A DNA stretch of 64,000 nucleotides from Shewanella halifaxensis HAW-EB4. Its GTDB lineage: Bacteria > Pseudomonadota > Gammaproteobacteria > Enterobacterales > Shewanellaceae. A program made the translations under genes and the position numbers. Numbering within the stretch: position 1 is the stretch's first letter; each line of letters starts with the position of its first letter. Positions 37,095 to 45,948 of this stretch are shown here, in pieces. Under the pieces are notes generated by a model. The model had not been told where the DNA came from, did no database searches, and saw nothing but the letters and a program-made list of their open reading frames with translations. Location: the NCBI RefSeq assembly GCF_000019185.1, contig NC_010334.1, forward strand, positions 3,224,001 through 3,288,000, in the 5' to 3' direction.

Positions 37095-37901
37095 TTAGAG
37101 AGGAAACTCAAAAATTAAACGCCAAACCTCAACACCATCACCCGCCCGGTAACTAATCCCAAAGCGATCAATATTAACTAAGTCCCAACCTATCGGCTTT
37201 GAAAAAGCCAAGGTGATCCCAGCTTCAAAACTATTCGCCACCAGCACGTCCTCTTCAAATGGCGTAGTGAACTTTAAGCGATCGAAATACCAATAGCCTG
37301 CGGCGAAAAATCGAGGTTCCATATCGACTCCCCCAAGCTGAAAATGAAGATTGGTACCGATATCGACACCGGATTGCACTGCGGAATATGTCTCGCTCGA
37401 ACCATCATGTAAGGTGCTATAACCGGCAAAAAATATACGGTTCACCCATACAGGATCAGAATCGCCCAACTCAAAATCAAGCAGGCTCGACATCCCAGCT
37501 GAATAGATAATCACATCGTTACTATTGGTAAAGTTGGTGCCAAAACCAAGATCGGCATACGTTTGGAATTCATGGGTATCTGAGGTTTTGATTCGATACT
37601 CCAATCCAGGAGTTACCGTTAAGGTTCCGACACTCGAGGGAAATTCACCTTCGGGTAAATCACGCCAAGTAAAGTTGAAAAAACCCATGGATACCGGTGT
37701 TTTCAGGACTAATGATTCTGTTTCACTGCGCTGCAAGTCGAAACTAATGGGAATATTGGCGACCGTCGCGTTTTGACCAGCCGTGCGATAGAGTCCGCTA
37801 CCCAAATAATTAGCAAATGCGTAATGGCTGTAATCGGTCTCAGAATGAGCAGGCAATATAAACAAGAGAGGTGAAATGGAAAGGTAACGCAAACGGGCCA
37901 T
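37095..37901 (-). CDS. Putative outer-membrane beta-barrel protein, unknown function
   Basis: A 268-residue protein with a short signal peptide (RLRYLSISPLLFILPAHS), alternating hydrophobic/polar beta-strands throughout, and a C-terminal aromatic strand ending RLIFEFPL, fitting an outer-membrane barrel. No cysteines or catalytic motifs are obvious. It lies alone, convergent with the VF530 gene. I do not recognise a named family. Confidence 0.7.
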   Translation of the reverse strand: MARLRYLSISPLLFILPAHSETDYSHYAFANYLGSGLYRTAGQNATVANIPISFDLQRSETESLVLKTPVSMGFFNFTWRDLPEGEFPSSVGTLTVTPGLEYRIKTSDTHEFQTYADLGFGTNFTNSNDVIIYSAGMSSLLDFELGDSDPVWVNRIFFAGYSTLHDGSSETYSAVQSGVDIGTNLHFQLGGVDMEPRFFAAGYWYFDRLKFTTPFEEDVLVANSFEAGITLAFSKPIGWDLVNIDRFGISYRAGDGVEVWRLIFEFPL

Positions 37902-37999
37902 AAATTGACTTTAAACTTAATTAAACTCTAATCGATAGCCCGAATATAGCGGTATTGCAGGGTAAAATCCATGAAAACTAACACTTTTACCGAAAGGGA

Positions 38000-38629
38000 T
38001 TAATCTTTCTTTGCTTCAGTATCAGCGTCAGTAAAGTGGTGCTCAGACATCATGTGGCCTAACTCGGTCGACTTTGTCTTGAGGTAACCTTCGTTATAGC
38101 GATTTTTACCCACTTGCAATGGCACTCGCTCAACGACCTCTAAACCAAAGCTTTGCATCGCCTTCACTTTACGAGGGTTATTGGTCATTAGGCGAACTTT
38201 AGCGACACCAATCTTCTCCATCATCGGAATGATCATGTCGTATTTACGCATATCGGCTTCAAAGCCTAAGCGTTCGTTGGCTTCTACTGTATTCGCGCCT
38301 TGATCTTGTAGCTCATAAGCACGGATTTTATTCAGCAAACCAATGCCACGGCCTTCTTGGCGTAGATAAAGAATAAAGCCTTGCCCTTCTTCAGCTACAT
38401 TTTGCATTGCTGTTTGCAGCTGAAAACCACAGTCACAACGCAGACTAAACAATGCATCACCAGTTAAACATTCTGAGTGAATACGCCCGAGGATGGGTGC
38501 ATCTGGAGAAAGTGTACCAAAGGTAAGCGCAACGTGCTCTTTACCCGTCTCACTATCTTCAAAACCATGCATTTCGAAAACACCCCAAGGGGTCGGTAAT
38601 TTTGAAGACGCTATATATTTAATCGACAT
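38000..38629 (-). CDS. ribA: GTP cyclohydrolase II
   Basis: Catalyses the first step of riboflavin synthesis from GTP. 209 residues from the ATG at 38629, chosen because AAGG lies six bases upstream; a longer frame would add six residues. Zinc ligands are in HSECLTGDALFSLRCDCG (three cysteines, about 50-67), and the GTP-binding RQEGRGIGLLNKIRAY is intact. The gene is preceded by a long imperfect inverted repeat at 38708-38782. Confidence 0.96.
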   Translation of the reverse strand: MSIKYIASSKLPTPWGVFEMHGFEDSETGKEHVALTFGTLSPDAPILGRIHSECLTGDALFSLRCDCGFQLQTAMQNVAEEGQGFILYLRQEGRGIGLLNKIRAYELQDQGANTVEANERLGFEADMRKYDMIIPMMEKIGVAKVRLMTNNPRKVKAMQSFGLEVVERVPLQVGKNRYNEGYLKTKSTELGHMMSEHHFTDADTEAKKD

Positions 38630-38707
38630 GAAAAACCTTAACGACAACTCTCACTCCATGAGACTGCAAACGTCCTGATAAAGAAAATAAATGCTTGAGA
38701 CGATACT

Positions 38708-38782
38708 CTTGCTAGCTCAATGATCAAATCAGTCTATGGCTTAAAGTGTTCTCTAATCCGCCATAGACTTAACTTGAGCAAG
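38708..38782. promoter_or_regulatory. Long imperfect inverted repeat in the yibL-ribA spacer
   Basis: A perfect 10-bp stem (AGTCTATGGC 38731-38740 with GCCATAGACT 38760-38769) is extended outwards by CTTGCT-AG-CTCAA (38708-38720) against TTGAGCAAG (38774-38782). It could terminate yibL transcripts or be part of the ribA leader. It does not resemble an FMN riboswitch. Confidence 0.55.
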
Positions 38783-38843
38783 CATAAGCCCAGCGCTTAA
38801 AGATAACCTTGAAGCGGCTCACTAAATCAATAACTAAAAGCAG

Positions 38844-39200
38844 TTAAAACTCTTTTGGTGCAAAGCCTGTGACTTGCTTGATCCCCATTTCACGACCTAA
38901 TGCCGTCATTGGGTGCACCACAACTAAACCTTTAACTGACTTTTTAAGCTTGCCCATGTCTGCTTGCTCGGCTTTAGTCAATACACGGCTAAACTTAAGG
39001 CCAACAACTGTACTGCCTTCTTTGCTTAGCTCACGAGTCTGTTGACCTTTAACAGCGCTAATCCGCTTAGTAACAGCTGCAATTTCTTTTTTAAACTGCA
39101 TCACAATTGTAGGATCAGCACGCTTTTCAGCTGCTGCTAGCTTACGACGAAATTTGTCTAACTTATCGTTGAGCGTTTGCAGCTCCTGCTTTAAATTCAT
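38844..39200 (-). CDS. yibL: YibL family ribosome-associated protein
   Basis: A 118-residue basic protein of the YibL/DUF2810 family, reported to associate with ribosomes. An N-terminal coiled coil (about 1-55, LNDKLDKFRRKLAAAEKRAD) is followed by the conserved VVGLKFSRVLTKAEQADMG and HPMTALGREMG. Bounded by nrdG (upstream terminator) and ribA. Confidence 0.88.
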   Translation of the reverse strand: MNLKQELQTLNDKLDKFRRKLAAAEKRADPTIVMQFKKEIAAVTKRISAVKGQQTRELSKEGSTVVGLKFSRVLTKAEQADMGKLKKSVKGLVVVHPMTALGREMGIKQVTGFAPKEF

Positions 39201-39242
39201 TTACAGACCTTAAATTCAAATCTAATTAACACGTTTAGAAAC

Positions 39243-39273
39243 AAAAACAGCCTCAGTTAACTGACGCTGTTTT
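39243..39273 (-). terminator. Terminator downstream of nrdG
   Basis: An inverted repeat AAAACAGC...GCTGTTTT with a nested CAGTTAACTG, about 13 paired positions with one mismatch, followed on the minus strand by a T-rich run. Confidence 0.75.
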
Positions 39274-39332
39274 GCCATTATTGCCACATTATAACAGTAT
39301 ATATGTCAATTTTACCTAGGTTTATAGCAAGC

Positions 39333-39797
39333 TTATCTTAGATAATGGATCTCTTGGTTACTACTTCCCTTAAAAACTAAGCTTGGGTCGGCAAGCGATT
39401 GCTCAAACTTACCATCAACCACAACATTCACTAAGTCGACAATTTCCTGCTGCTGAGCCGTTAAATTCCCTAAGGTGTAGCCCGTCCATAACCAAATATC
39501 TTTACCCGGACACTGCTCCCTCACCAGCTTAACTAACGACAATATCGCCGCTAGATTTGCAGGAAACAGAGGATCGCCACCAGATAACGACAAACCACGG
39601 CGCTTAATACGCTGATCATTTAAATCATCAATAACGCGCTGTTGCATCTGTTCATCAAATAGATGACCAGAGCAAGGATTCCAAGTGGACTGGTTATAGC
39701 AACCACGACATTGATGCTCGCATCCCGACACAAAAAGTGTGGTCCGAGTACCGGGCCCATTAATCACATCGGTTTGATAATATTGATGATAATTCAT
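39333..39797 (-). CDS. nrdG: Anaerobic ribonucleotide reductase activating protein
   Basis: A radical SAM enzyme that makes the glycyl radical on NrdD. 154 residues. The cluster-binding CxxxCxxC is in SGCEHQCRGCYN (about 24-35), and the glycine-rich LSLSGGDPLFPAN (about 70-82) binds SAM. It follows nrdD by 100 bases with an attenuator-like palindrome between. Confidence 0.96.
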   Translation of the reverse strand: MNYHQYYQTDVINGPGTRTTLFVSGCEHQCRGCYNQSTWNPCSGHLFDEQMQQRVIDDLNDQRIKRRGLSLSGGDPLFPANLAAILSLVKLVREQCPGKDIWLWTGYTLGNLTAQQQEIVDLVNVVVDGKFEQSLADPSLVFKGSSNQEIHYLR

Positions 39798-39819
39798 ATT
39801 AAACTCGTTTCAGCTTGGG

Positions 39820-39850
39820 AGATAAAAAAGGTGCTGATATCAGCACCTTT
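39820..39850 (-). terminator. Attenuator-like hairpin between nrdD and nrdG
   Basis: A perfect 24-base palindrome centred on GATATC (39827-39850) with flanking A/T runs, giving on the minus strand GGTGCTGATATCAGCACC then TTTTTT. It would let only part of the transcripts reach nrdG. Confidence 0.75.
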
Positions 39851-39899
39851 CATATTTCAGTCATTACTTGAACGCGATGATTGCGCTACAAATTAGGTA

Positions 39900-42017
39900 T
39901 TATAGATGCTTAACGCGGCGCTTAACTTCTTCTTGCTTACCATAGTTAAACGGTCTTGCATCAGGGCTACCTAAATAACCACATACACGACGAGTCACTG
40001 ACACGCGGCTTGGCTCATGGTTGCCACACTTAGGGCAAGTGAAACCTTTACTGGTACAGCTAAACTCACCAGTAAAGCCACAATCGTAACACTCATCGAT
40101 AGGTGTGTTAGTGCCGTAATATGGCACTCTGCTATAACTGTAGTCCCACACGTTTTCTAACGCTTCTACGTTATTTTGCATGTTAGGGAATTCGCCGTAA
40201 CAGATGAAACCGCCGTTAGCTATCTCAGGATATGGCTGTTCAAAATCAATCTTGTCGTATGGGTTAACTTGCTTTTCAACGTCCAAATGGAAGCTGTTGG
40301 TATAGTAACCTTTAGCGGTAACCCCATCAACGACACCAAATACCTTGGTATCGAGTGCACAGAAACGGCTACACAAGTTTTCACTTGGCGTGCTGTACAA
40401 ACTAAATGCGTAACCAGACTCAGCTTTCCAGCTGTCAGTTGCTTGCTTCATGTACTTAATAACCGCAATGGCTTTTTCACGTAGCATTTCACTGTCGTAA
40501 ACATGCTCTTCAGTGCCATAAAGCGCATTAATGGTTTCATGCAGACCGATGTAGCCTAATGAAATAGATGCACGGCCATTTTTGAAGATCTCAGAAATAT
40601 CGTCATCGGCACGTAAACGTACGCCGCAAGCACCTTCCATATAAAGGATAGGAGCGACACGCGCCTTAACACCTTCAAGACGCGAGATACGAGTATCCAA
40701 GGCCTTACGAGACATGGCTAAACGTGTGTCAAGAATACGATAAAACTCAGCTTCATCACCTTTTGCTTCTAGCGCAATGCGTGGCAGGTTCAAACTCACA
40801 ACACCTAAGTTGTTGCGGCCTTCATGCACAAGCTCACCATCTTGCTCGAACGTACCTAAGAAGCTACGGCAGCCCATTGGCGTCTTAAATGAACCCGTCA
40901 CTTTCTCAACTTGTTCATAGTTAAGAATATCGGGATACATACGCGTTGAAGCGCACTTAAGTGCCAACTGCTTGATGTCGTAGTTACAATCACCCGCTTT
41001 ATGGTTGATGCCATCACGAATAGCGAAAACAAGTTTTGGGAATACCGCTGTTTTACGGTTCTTACCCAAACCTGCAATACGTACTGTCATCATGGACTGT
41101 TGAATTAAGCGTGACTCCCAAGAGGTGCCTAAACCAAAACCAAAGGTCACAAATGGGGTTTGACCATTTGCCGTATGTAGCGTGTTCACTTCATACTCTA
41201 GTGACTGGAATGCATCATGACACTCTTTTTCAGTTTGCGCCGTTGCAAACGCTTTCGCGTCAGTAATGCCCCAGTTTAATGCCACTTGGTAGTGCTTGTC
41301 GTAACTCTTAGCGACAAAGGGTGCCAAGACCTCATCGATACGGTTAATCGTCGTACCGCCATAGATATGGCTTGCCACTTGCGCAATAATTTGCGCCGTC
41401 ACTGCTGTCGCGGTTGAAATTGACTTAGGGGTTTCAATTTCAGCGTTACCCATCTTAAAGCCCTGAGTTAACATGCCACTTAGGTCAATAAGCATACAGT
41501 TAAACATCGGGAAGAATGGCGCGTAATCTAGGTCGTGGTAGTGGATCTCACCAGACTCATGTGCGGCAACGACATCTTTAGGTAAAATGTGGCATTTGGC
41601 ATAATGCTTGGCCACGATACCCGCAAGCAAGTCGCGCTGAGTTGGGATCACTTTAGAGTCTTTATTGGCGTTCTCGTTCAACAAAGCCGCATTGCTTTGC
41701 TCAACCAAACCACGGATCTCTTTATTCAAACGACTGCTAACTTCACGATTGGTATCTCTATCGTGACGGTATTCGATGTAAACGCGCGCCAAAGATTTGT
41801 ACGGCCCTTCCATCAGCAAGTTTTCAACTGTGTCTTGCAGATCGTGAATGTTAACTTCAGCTAACTGCGACACACTTTCTCTTACATTTTCAGCAATCTG
41901 TTGTGCGTATTCAGCGCACTCAATACCTGCCGAGTTAGCAGCTGCTATCACGGCGTCTTTAATCCTTGTTTCGTCAAAAGGCGTACGGTAACCATCCCGT
42001 TTAATAACCACTGGCAT
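39900..42017 (-). CDS. nrdD: Anaerobic ribonucleoside-triphosphate reductase
   Basis: A glycyl-radical enzyme reducing NTPs to dNTPs without oxygen. 705 residues from the ATG at 42017, which gives MPVVIKRDGYRTPF like known NrdD proteins and has GAGG nine bases upstream; the longer frame to 42047 would run up to the NrdR box. An N-terminal ATP-cone is followed by RGLVEQSNAALLNENANKDS, zinc cysteines (CYDCGFTGEF, CPKCGNHE) and the radical site RRVCGYLGSPDARPFNYGK near the C-terminus. It pairs with nrdG. Confidence 0.97.
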   Translation of the reverse strand: MPVVIKRDGYRTPFDETRIKDAVIAAANSAGIECAEYAQQIAENVRESVSQLAEVNIHDLQDTVENLLMEGPYKSLARVYIEYRHDRDTNREVSSRLNKEIRGLVEQSNAALLNENANKDSKVIPTQRDLLAGIVAKHYAKCHILPKDVVAAHESGEIHYHDLDYAPFFPMFNCMLIDLSGMLTQGFKMGNAEIETPKSISTATAVTAQIIAQVASHIYGGTTINRIDEVLAPFVAKSYDKHYQVALNWGITDAKAFATAQTEKECHDAFQSLEYEVNTLHTANGQTPFVTFGFGLGTSWESRLIQQSMMTVRIAGLGKNRKTAVFPKLVFAIRDGINHKAGDCNYDIKQLALKCASTRMYPDILNYEQVEKVTGSFKTPMGCRSFLGTFEQDGELVHEGRNNLGVVSLNLPRIALEAKGDEAEFYRILDTRLAMSRKALDTRISRLEGVKARVAPILYMEGACGVRLRADDDISEIFKNGRASISLGYIGLHETINALYGTEEHVYDSEMLREKAIAVIKYMKQATDSWKAESGYAFSLYSTPSENLCSRFCALDTKVFGVVDGVTAKGYYTNSFHLDVEKQVNPYDKIDFEQPYPEIANGGFICYGEFPNMQNNVEALENVWDYSYSRVPYYGTNTPIDECYDCGFTGEFSCTSKGFTCPKCGNHEPSRVSVTRRVCGYLGSPDARPFNYGKQEEVKRRVKHL

Positions 42018-42051
42018 TGTATAAATCCTCTTCAGCTCGCTCATCAAAGTA

Positions 42052-42067
42052 ACACTATATATAGTGC
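42052..42067. promoter_or_regulatory. NrdR box 1 upstream of nrdD
   Basis: ACACTATATATAGTGC matches the NrdR palindrome (CACTATATATAGTG core perfect), 35 bases before the nrdD start. Confidence 0.85.
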
Positions 42068-42081
42068 TACTTTTTCAATAA

Positions 42082-42097
42082 ATCACAATATGTGGCG
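42082..42097. promoter_or_regulatory. Possible NrdR box 2
   Basis: A degenerate CACAATATGTGG lies about 30 bases from box 1, the spacing usual for paired NrdR boxes. Weaker match. Confidence 0.5.
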
Positions 42098-42126
42098 TAT
42101 TAAGCTATAAAATAATGATAAGTACT

Positions 42127-42140
42127 TTGATCCAGATCAT
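42127..42140. promoter_or_regulatory. FNR/CRP-type box upstream of nrdD
   Basis: TTGATCCAGATCAT matches TTGAT-N4-ATCAA at nine of ten positions, 110 bases before the start. It suggests anaerobic activation by an FNR (EtrA-like) or CRP protein. Confidence 0.7.
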
Positions 42141-42271
42141 TATTTTAAAAGAGGATGACAATAAGAAAACAGTTATGCCTACAAAGCCACTGATCTCAAA
42201 TTATGGCCTTGACGAAGACCTAGAAGCGGGCTAGTGACAGGATAATTTAGGTATAAATTGTGGATAAAAAT

Positions 42272-42958
42272 CTAATGTCTTTTAGCTAAAGCAAGGTAGC
42301 TATTAAGTTGACCGTTTTCCTGTTGATGCTCACCAGTCATAGAGGCTAATTGCATCAAAGATTTAAGTCCTTTGTAATGATTTGCTTGCGCTTCACTCAG
42401 TGGTTTTTCCGAATTTAACAGCTCGGTGATCTGGCTTGAAACACGGTTGGCTTTCTGAGCAACTAATGGCGACTGAGAGATATCCATCGCTCCCATCACC
42501 CACTTTGCATCATCTAACATCGCTGCTAGCTTTTTGTCATCATCACTATCACTCAAGCTGGCACGTTGCTCGTCGATAAAGTCAGATAGCGATTGCTCAT
42601 CGGCTGGGGGGATTTCAAAGCCACTGTTAGATAATCGATTAAGCTGCCCCTCTGAAAGAATGCCATCTTGATAGAGACGTTGAATGAGAGCCGGTAATTG
42701 CGCCGAATTAAATTGCCCCCCTTTAAAAAAGTCATTCGCCATCGCCTCTATTTTCTTCGCTCTTTCTGCACGGTCTGATAACACAAGCGTATTATCATTT
42801 TTTGTCAGCGACGTGGTTTCAGCTTGGACGGTTTTAGCGCCTACCTCTGTAGCAACTCCTGCACCGCCAACATTTGACTGGCCACTATTAACGCCATAGG
42901 CGTCGGATACAAGTGCATTACTATTTACTGCGTTACTGATACTGCTAAGTGGGTTCAT
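42272..42958 (-). CDS. Hypothetical soluble protein, unknown function
   Basis: A 228-residue protein not recognised. The first 60 residues are Ser/Asn/Gly/Thr rich and probably disordered; the rest is helical (IEAMANDFFKGGQFNSAQLPAL, QLNRLSNSGFEI, LSDFIDEQRASLSD). No signal peptide. The start at 42958 (ATG) lacks a strong ribosome-binding site; an in-frame TTG two codons earlier is the alternative. The low-complexity N-terminus followed by helices recalls secreted flagellar or type III-associated proteins, but I see no direct evidence. Confidence 0.75.
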   Translation of the reverse strand: MNPLSSISNAVNSNALVSDAYGVNSGQSNVGGAGVATEVGAKTVQAETTSLTKNDNTLVLSDRAERAKKIEAMANDFFKGGQFNSAQLPALIQRLYQDGILSEGQLNRLSNSGFEIPPADEQSLSDFIDEQRASLSDSDDDKKLAAMLDDAKWVMGAMDISQSPLVAQKANRVSSQITELLNSEKPLSEAQANHYKGLKSLMQLASMTGEHQQENGQLNSYLALAKRH

Positions 42959-43065
42959 CGTCAAAAAGCCGGCGTAGAAAGAGTATAAATATCTCTAAAG
43001 CATTTAACGTGCCGACTTCTTTAATTAGAATATCAATTGATTACTTTTACGCCAACTCTTGAGTT

Positions 43066-43096
43066 ATACCAATCACATTAAATATGTGATTGGTAT
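43066..43096. repeat. Short palindrome sharing the MITE terminal sequence
   Basis: ATACCAATCACA (43066-43077) is exactly inverted at 43085-43096 around TTAAATA. The outer ATACCAATCA is the same as the end of the MITE-like element at 25540, so it may be a minimal relative. Confidence 0.7.
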
Positions 43097-43242
43097 TAAC
43101 GCCAAGCAAAACGTCCTAAGCGGTTCAATTTGTTCTGCGTTCAAACTGGCCTTGTTCTAGCTTATAACTTGCTTAAAAAGAGCTTTCAGCTCAATGAGCA
43201 GTAAAACACGGTATTTAGGCATATATAAAACCAGAAAAAGGT

Positions 43243-43267
43243 CACAAAAAAGGCGCGATTAGCGCCT
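43243..43267 (-). terminator. Terminator of rssA
   Basis: A 6-bp GC stem (AGGCGC/GCGCCT), 5-base loop; on the minus strand it runs into TTTTTT. Confidence 0.85.
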
Positions 43268-43298
43268 CTTTATTCAAAAACCAAACACACAAAACCGT

Positions 43299-44276
43299 TT
43301 AGACTTCATGCTGTATCAGAGCCGCTTCAATCAAGTGCGCTACTTTCTCAACCGCAGCTTCACCAGCCGCAATCGCTTCTTCAGCACGATGAAACTCCAT
43401 AGTTCCTATATTCCCTATATCCGGCACGATACAGATATCAGGCGGATCGCCCATCAAACGCGCTCGCTTATGGCGCCCTTCCAAAATTTCCATCGATTGA
43501 TGCATGACCGCTAGCATCCCCGGATTAGGGTTATGCGGTGCATTGCTCTTACCACCAAGGGAGAACTTATCAGTTAAACCCGTAATGTAACCCCTGCCTC
43601 GAGCTAACAGATCGGTAAAGCCTTTATCTTTATGCTTCTCAGCCTCATGCACTTCTTCGGGTGTTGGCTTGTTACTTTTCATATTCACGGGTAAAACTTG
43701 CATACGACCACGACGAAGCCCATGCAGATCGACCGCAATCACGAGGTCTACGCCCATGGCGCGGCTAACCGAAACGGGAACAGGGTTAACGACTGCACCA
43801 TCAACCAACCAACGCTCGCCTACCTTAACGGGTGGCAAAATACCCGGCATAGAGCAAGATGCCCGTACAGCGTGGCGTAAATCCCCTTCCTTAAACCAAA
43901 TTTCTTGGCCGGAATACAGATCGGTCGCAACTGCAGCAAACGGCTTTTTCAGGTCTTCTATCTGCAGATCACCAATACGCTGCTGCAGCACATCAAATAC
44001 TCGCTCACCACCAATAAGACCGCCTCGGCCCCAACTGAGATCCATCAGCCCAAGTACATCCCAGCTGCTAAAACTGCGCACCCAACTCTCAAGCTCTTCT
44101 AAGTGATCATTGGCGTAAGCCGCACCGACTAACGCACCAATTGAACAACCTGCAATTTTATCGGGATAGATCCCCATTTTAGCAAGGCCATTTAGTACAC
44201 CAATATGCGCCCAACCTTTTGCGGCTCCGCTACCTAATGCTAAACCTATTCGTACTGATTTTTTATTTGTAGACAC
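43299..44276 (-). CDS. rssA: Patatin-like phospholipase, RssA family
   Basis: A 325-residue patatin-domain protein with oxyanion-hole glycines GLALGSGAAKGWAHIGVL (about 11-28), nucleophile Ser in GCSIG (about 43-47) and the DGA catalytic dyad in LVDGAVVNP (about 157-165). It resembles E. coli RssA/YchK. The C-terminal extension (about 200-325) is Lys/Glu rich. Likely cytoplasmic; the natural lipid substrate is unknown. Confidence 0.9.
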   Translation of the reverse strand: MSTNKKSVRIGLALGSGAAKGWAHIGVLNGLAKMGIYPDKIAGCSIGALVGAAYANDHLEELESWVRSFSSWDVLGLMDLSWGRGGLIGGERVFDVLQQRIGDLQIEDLKKPFAAVATDLYSGQEIWFKEGDLRHAVRASCSMPGILPPVKVGERWLVDGAVVNPVPVSVSRAMGVDLVIAVDLHGLRRGRMQVLPVNMKSNKPTPEEVHEAEKHKDKGFTDLLARGRGYITGLTDKFSLGGKSNAPHNPNPGMLAVMHQSMEILEGRHKRARLMGDPPDICIVPDIGNIGTMEFHRAEEAIAAGEAAVEKVAHLIEAALIQHEV

Positions 44277-44601
44277 GCTAAAATGACTCCATAGGTCAGC
44301 TTTAAAGTAGACTCTTTAACACTCAATGCCAAAGCGCCTTTTATCAATTTCTAAGTCACGCTCGGCGCTAATGAAATAACGCTAAGCTAAATAAGCACTT
44401 AATCATTCTCTACTGGATAAAACCAATCGTTATAGTCAGCTGAATCTGTAAATCATAGCGACACTAGACGAAGGTTCCCACTGGAAAGTTTAGCATTTTA
44501 GCAGAAATCTCTCCATTGAAGAACAAAGTTGAGGGTATTCGTAGCGCATTGGTAAATCTGTAGGTTATAATATGCGGTCGTATCATTTATGGAGTACACC
44601 T
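44277..44601. other. Intergenic region between rssA and the helicase gene
   Basis: 325 bases between divergent genes. It must hold both promoters. No repeat, RNA gene or distinct operator was recognised. Confidence 0.4.
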
Positions 44602-45948
44602 TTGCAATTTACCGATTTCGCACTGGATCAGCGTCTGTTACAGAGTCTTAAGCACATGGGCATTGACACCCCAACAGAGATCCAGGAGCAAGCCATTCCT
44701 ATCGCCCTTGCAGGCAAAGATTTAATGGCGTCTTCTAAAACAGGCTCTGGTAAAACATTGGCCTTTTTGTTGCCAGCGATGCAAAGACTGATTTCGTGTA
44801 AAGCATTGAGTAAGCGTGATCCTCGGGTAGTCATTCTATTACCGACCCGTGAACTTGCGACTCAAGTGTACAGCCAGCTACGATTATTAGTTGCCAATAC
44901 TCAATTCAAGGCAACTAAAATTTTAGGTGGTGAAAACTTTAATGATCAAGCTAAAGCCTTAGCCCGTGATCCGCATTTTGTTGTGGCAACACCAGGGCGC
45001 TTAGCTGACCACCTAAAGCAGCACCACCTTCACCTTAATGGTCTTGAACTGCTGATTTTAGATGAAGCTGACCGCATGCTTGATCTTGGCTTTGCTGAGC
45101 AGTTAAAGCTAATTAACAACGCGGCAGACCATAAGCGTCGCCAAACCTTAATGTTCTCTGCAACCCTAGATCATGGTGATGTGAATGACATTGCCAACGA
45201 ACTATTAAAGTTCCCTGAGCACGTGGCAATTGGCGCAAGTAATCTAGAGCACAAAGATATTACTCAGCGTATCTTCTTATGTGATCACTTAGATCATAAA
45301 GAAGCGATTTTGACTCGCATTCTAAAAGAAGAGCAGCAAAAACAGATCATCATCTTTACTGCCACAAGACAAGATACAGACCGTTTAGCGACAAAGTTAG
45401 CTGCAGAAGGTTTTAAAACCGCATCATTAAGCGGCGAGCTAAAGCAAAATGCGCGTAACCAGATCATGGATGAGTTTAGCCGTGGTTTGCAGCAAATCCT
45501 TGTAACGACAGACGTTGCATCTCGTGGACTGGATCTATTAAACGTCTCTTTAGTGATCAACTTTGATATGCCAAAGTTTGCCGAAGAGTATGTTCACCGT
45601 ATTGGTCGTACTGGCCGTGCTGGTGCAAAAGGTGATGCAATCTCACTTGTTGGTCCTAAAGATTGGGTTAACTTTACCCAAGTACAAACTTTCTTAAATA
45701 AGACGTTCAACTTCAGTGAGCTTGAAGGTCTTAAAGCTAAGTTCAGTGGTTTAAAGGCTAAGGCAGCAAACAAAACTAAAGCCAAGCCAGCCGCGACAGC
45801 CAAAAAGAAAGCAGCGACCGCTAAAAGAAAATCGACGGCTAAAGCTGCTGCAAATCGTGATAGACGTTTTGCCACAGGTGTTGACGTGGGTGATGCACCA
45901 ATGCTTAGAAAACCAAAATCTAAGCTTCAAGATACACCTGAAGACTAA
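44602..45948 (+). CDS. DEAD-box ATP-dependent RNA helicase (SrmB/RhlE-like)
   Basis: A 448-residue RNA helicase with Q motif (FALDQRLLQSLKHMG...PTEIQEQAIP), motif I ASSKTGSGKT (about 44-53), Ia PTRELA, DEAD (LDEADRML), SAT (MFSATLD) and motif VI HRIGRTGRAG. The C-terminal tail is Lys/Ala rich (about 395-425) and probably binds RNA. The start is set at TTG 44602 with GGAG seven bases upstream; the longer ATG frame at 44572 has no ribosome-binding site. Likely roles are ribosome assembly or RNA remodelling in the cold, but the exact orthologue is uncertain. Confidence 0.92.
   Translation: MQFTDFALDQRLLQSLKHMGIDTPTEIQEQAIPIALAGKDLMASSKTGSGKTLAFLLPAMQRLISCKALSKRDPRVVILLPTRELATQVYSQLRLLVANTQFKATKILGGENFNDQAKALARDPHFVVATPGRLADHLKQHHLHLNGLELLILDEADRMLDLGFAEQLKLINNAADHKRRQTLMFSATLDHGDVNDIANELLKFPEHVAIGASNLEHKDITQRIFLCDHLDHKEAILTRILKEEQQKQIIIFTATRQDTDRLATKLAAEGFKTASLSGELKQNARNQIMDEFSRGLQQILVTTDVASRGLDLLNVSLVINFDMPKFAEEYVHRIGRTGRAGAKGDAISLVGPKDWVNFTQVQTFLNKTFNFSELEGLKAKFSGLKAKAANKTKAKPAATAKKKAATAKRKSTAKAAANRDRRFATGVDVGDAPMLRKPKSKLQDTPED

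Noticed and set aside
38640..38843. FMN riboswitch upstream of ribA
   Set aside because: The conserved FMN-element blocks are not visible; only an inverted repeat is present.
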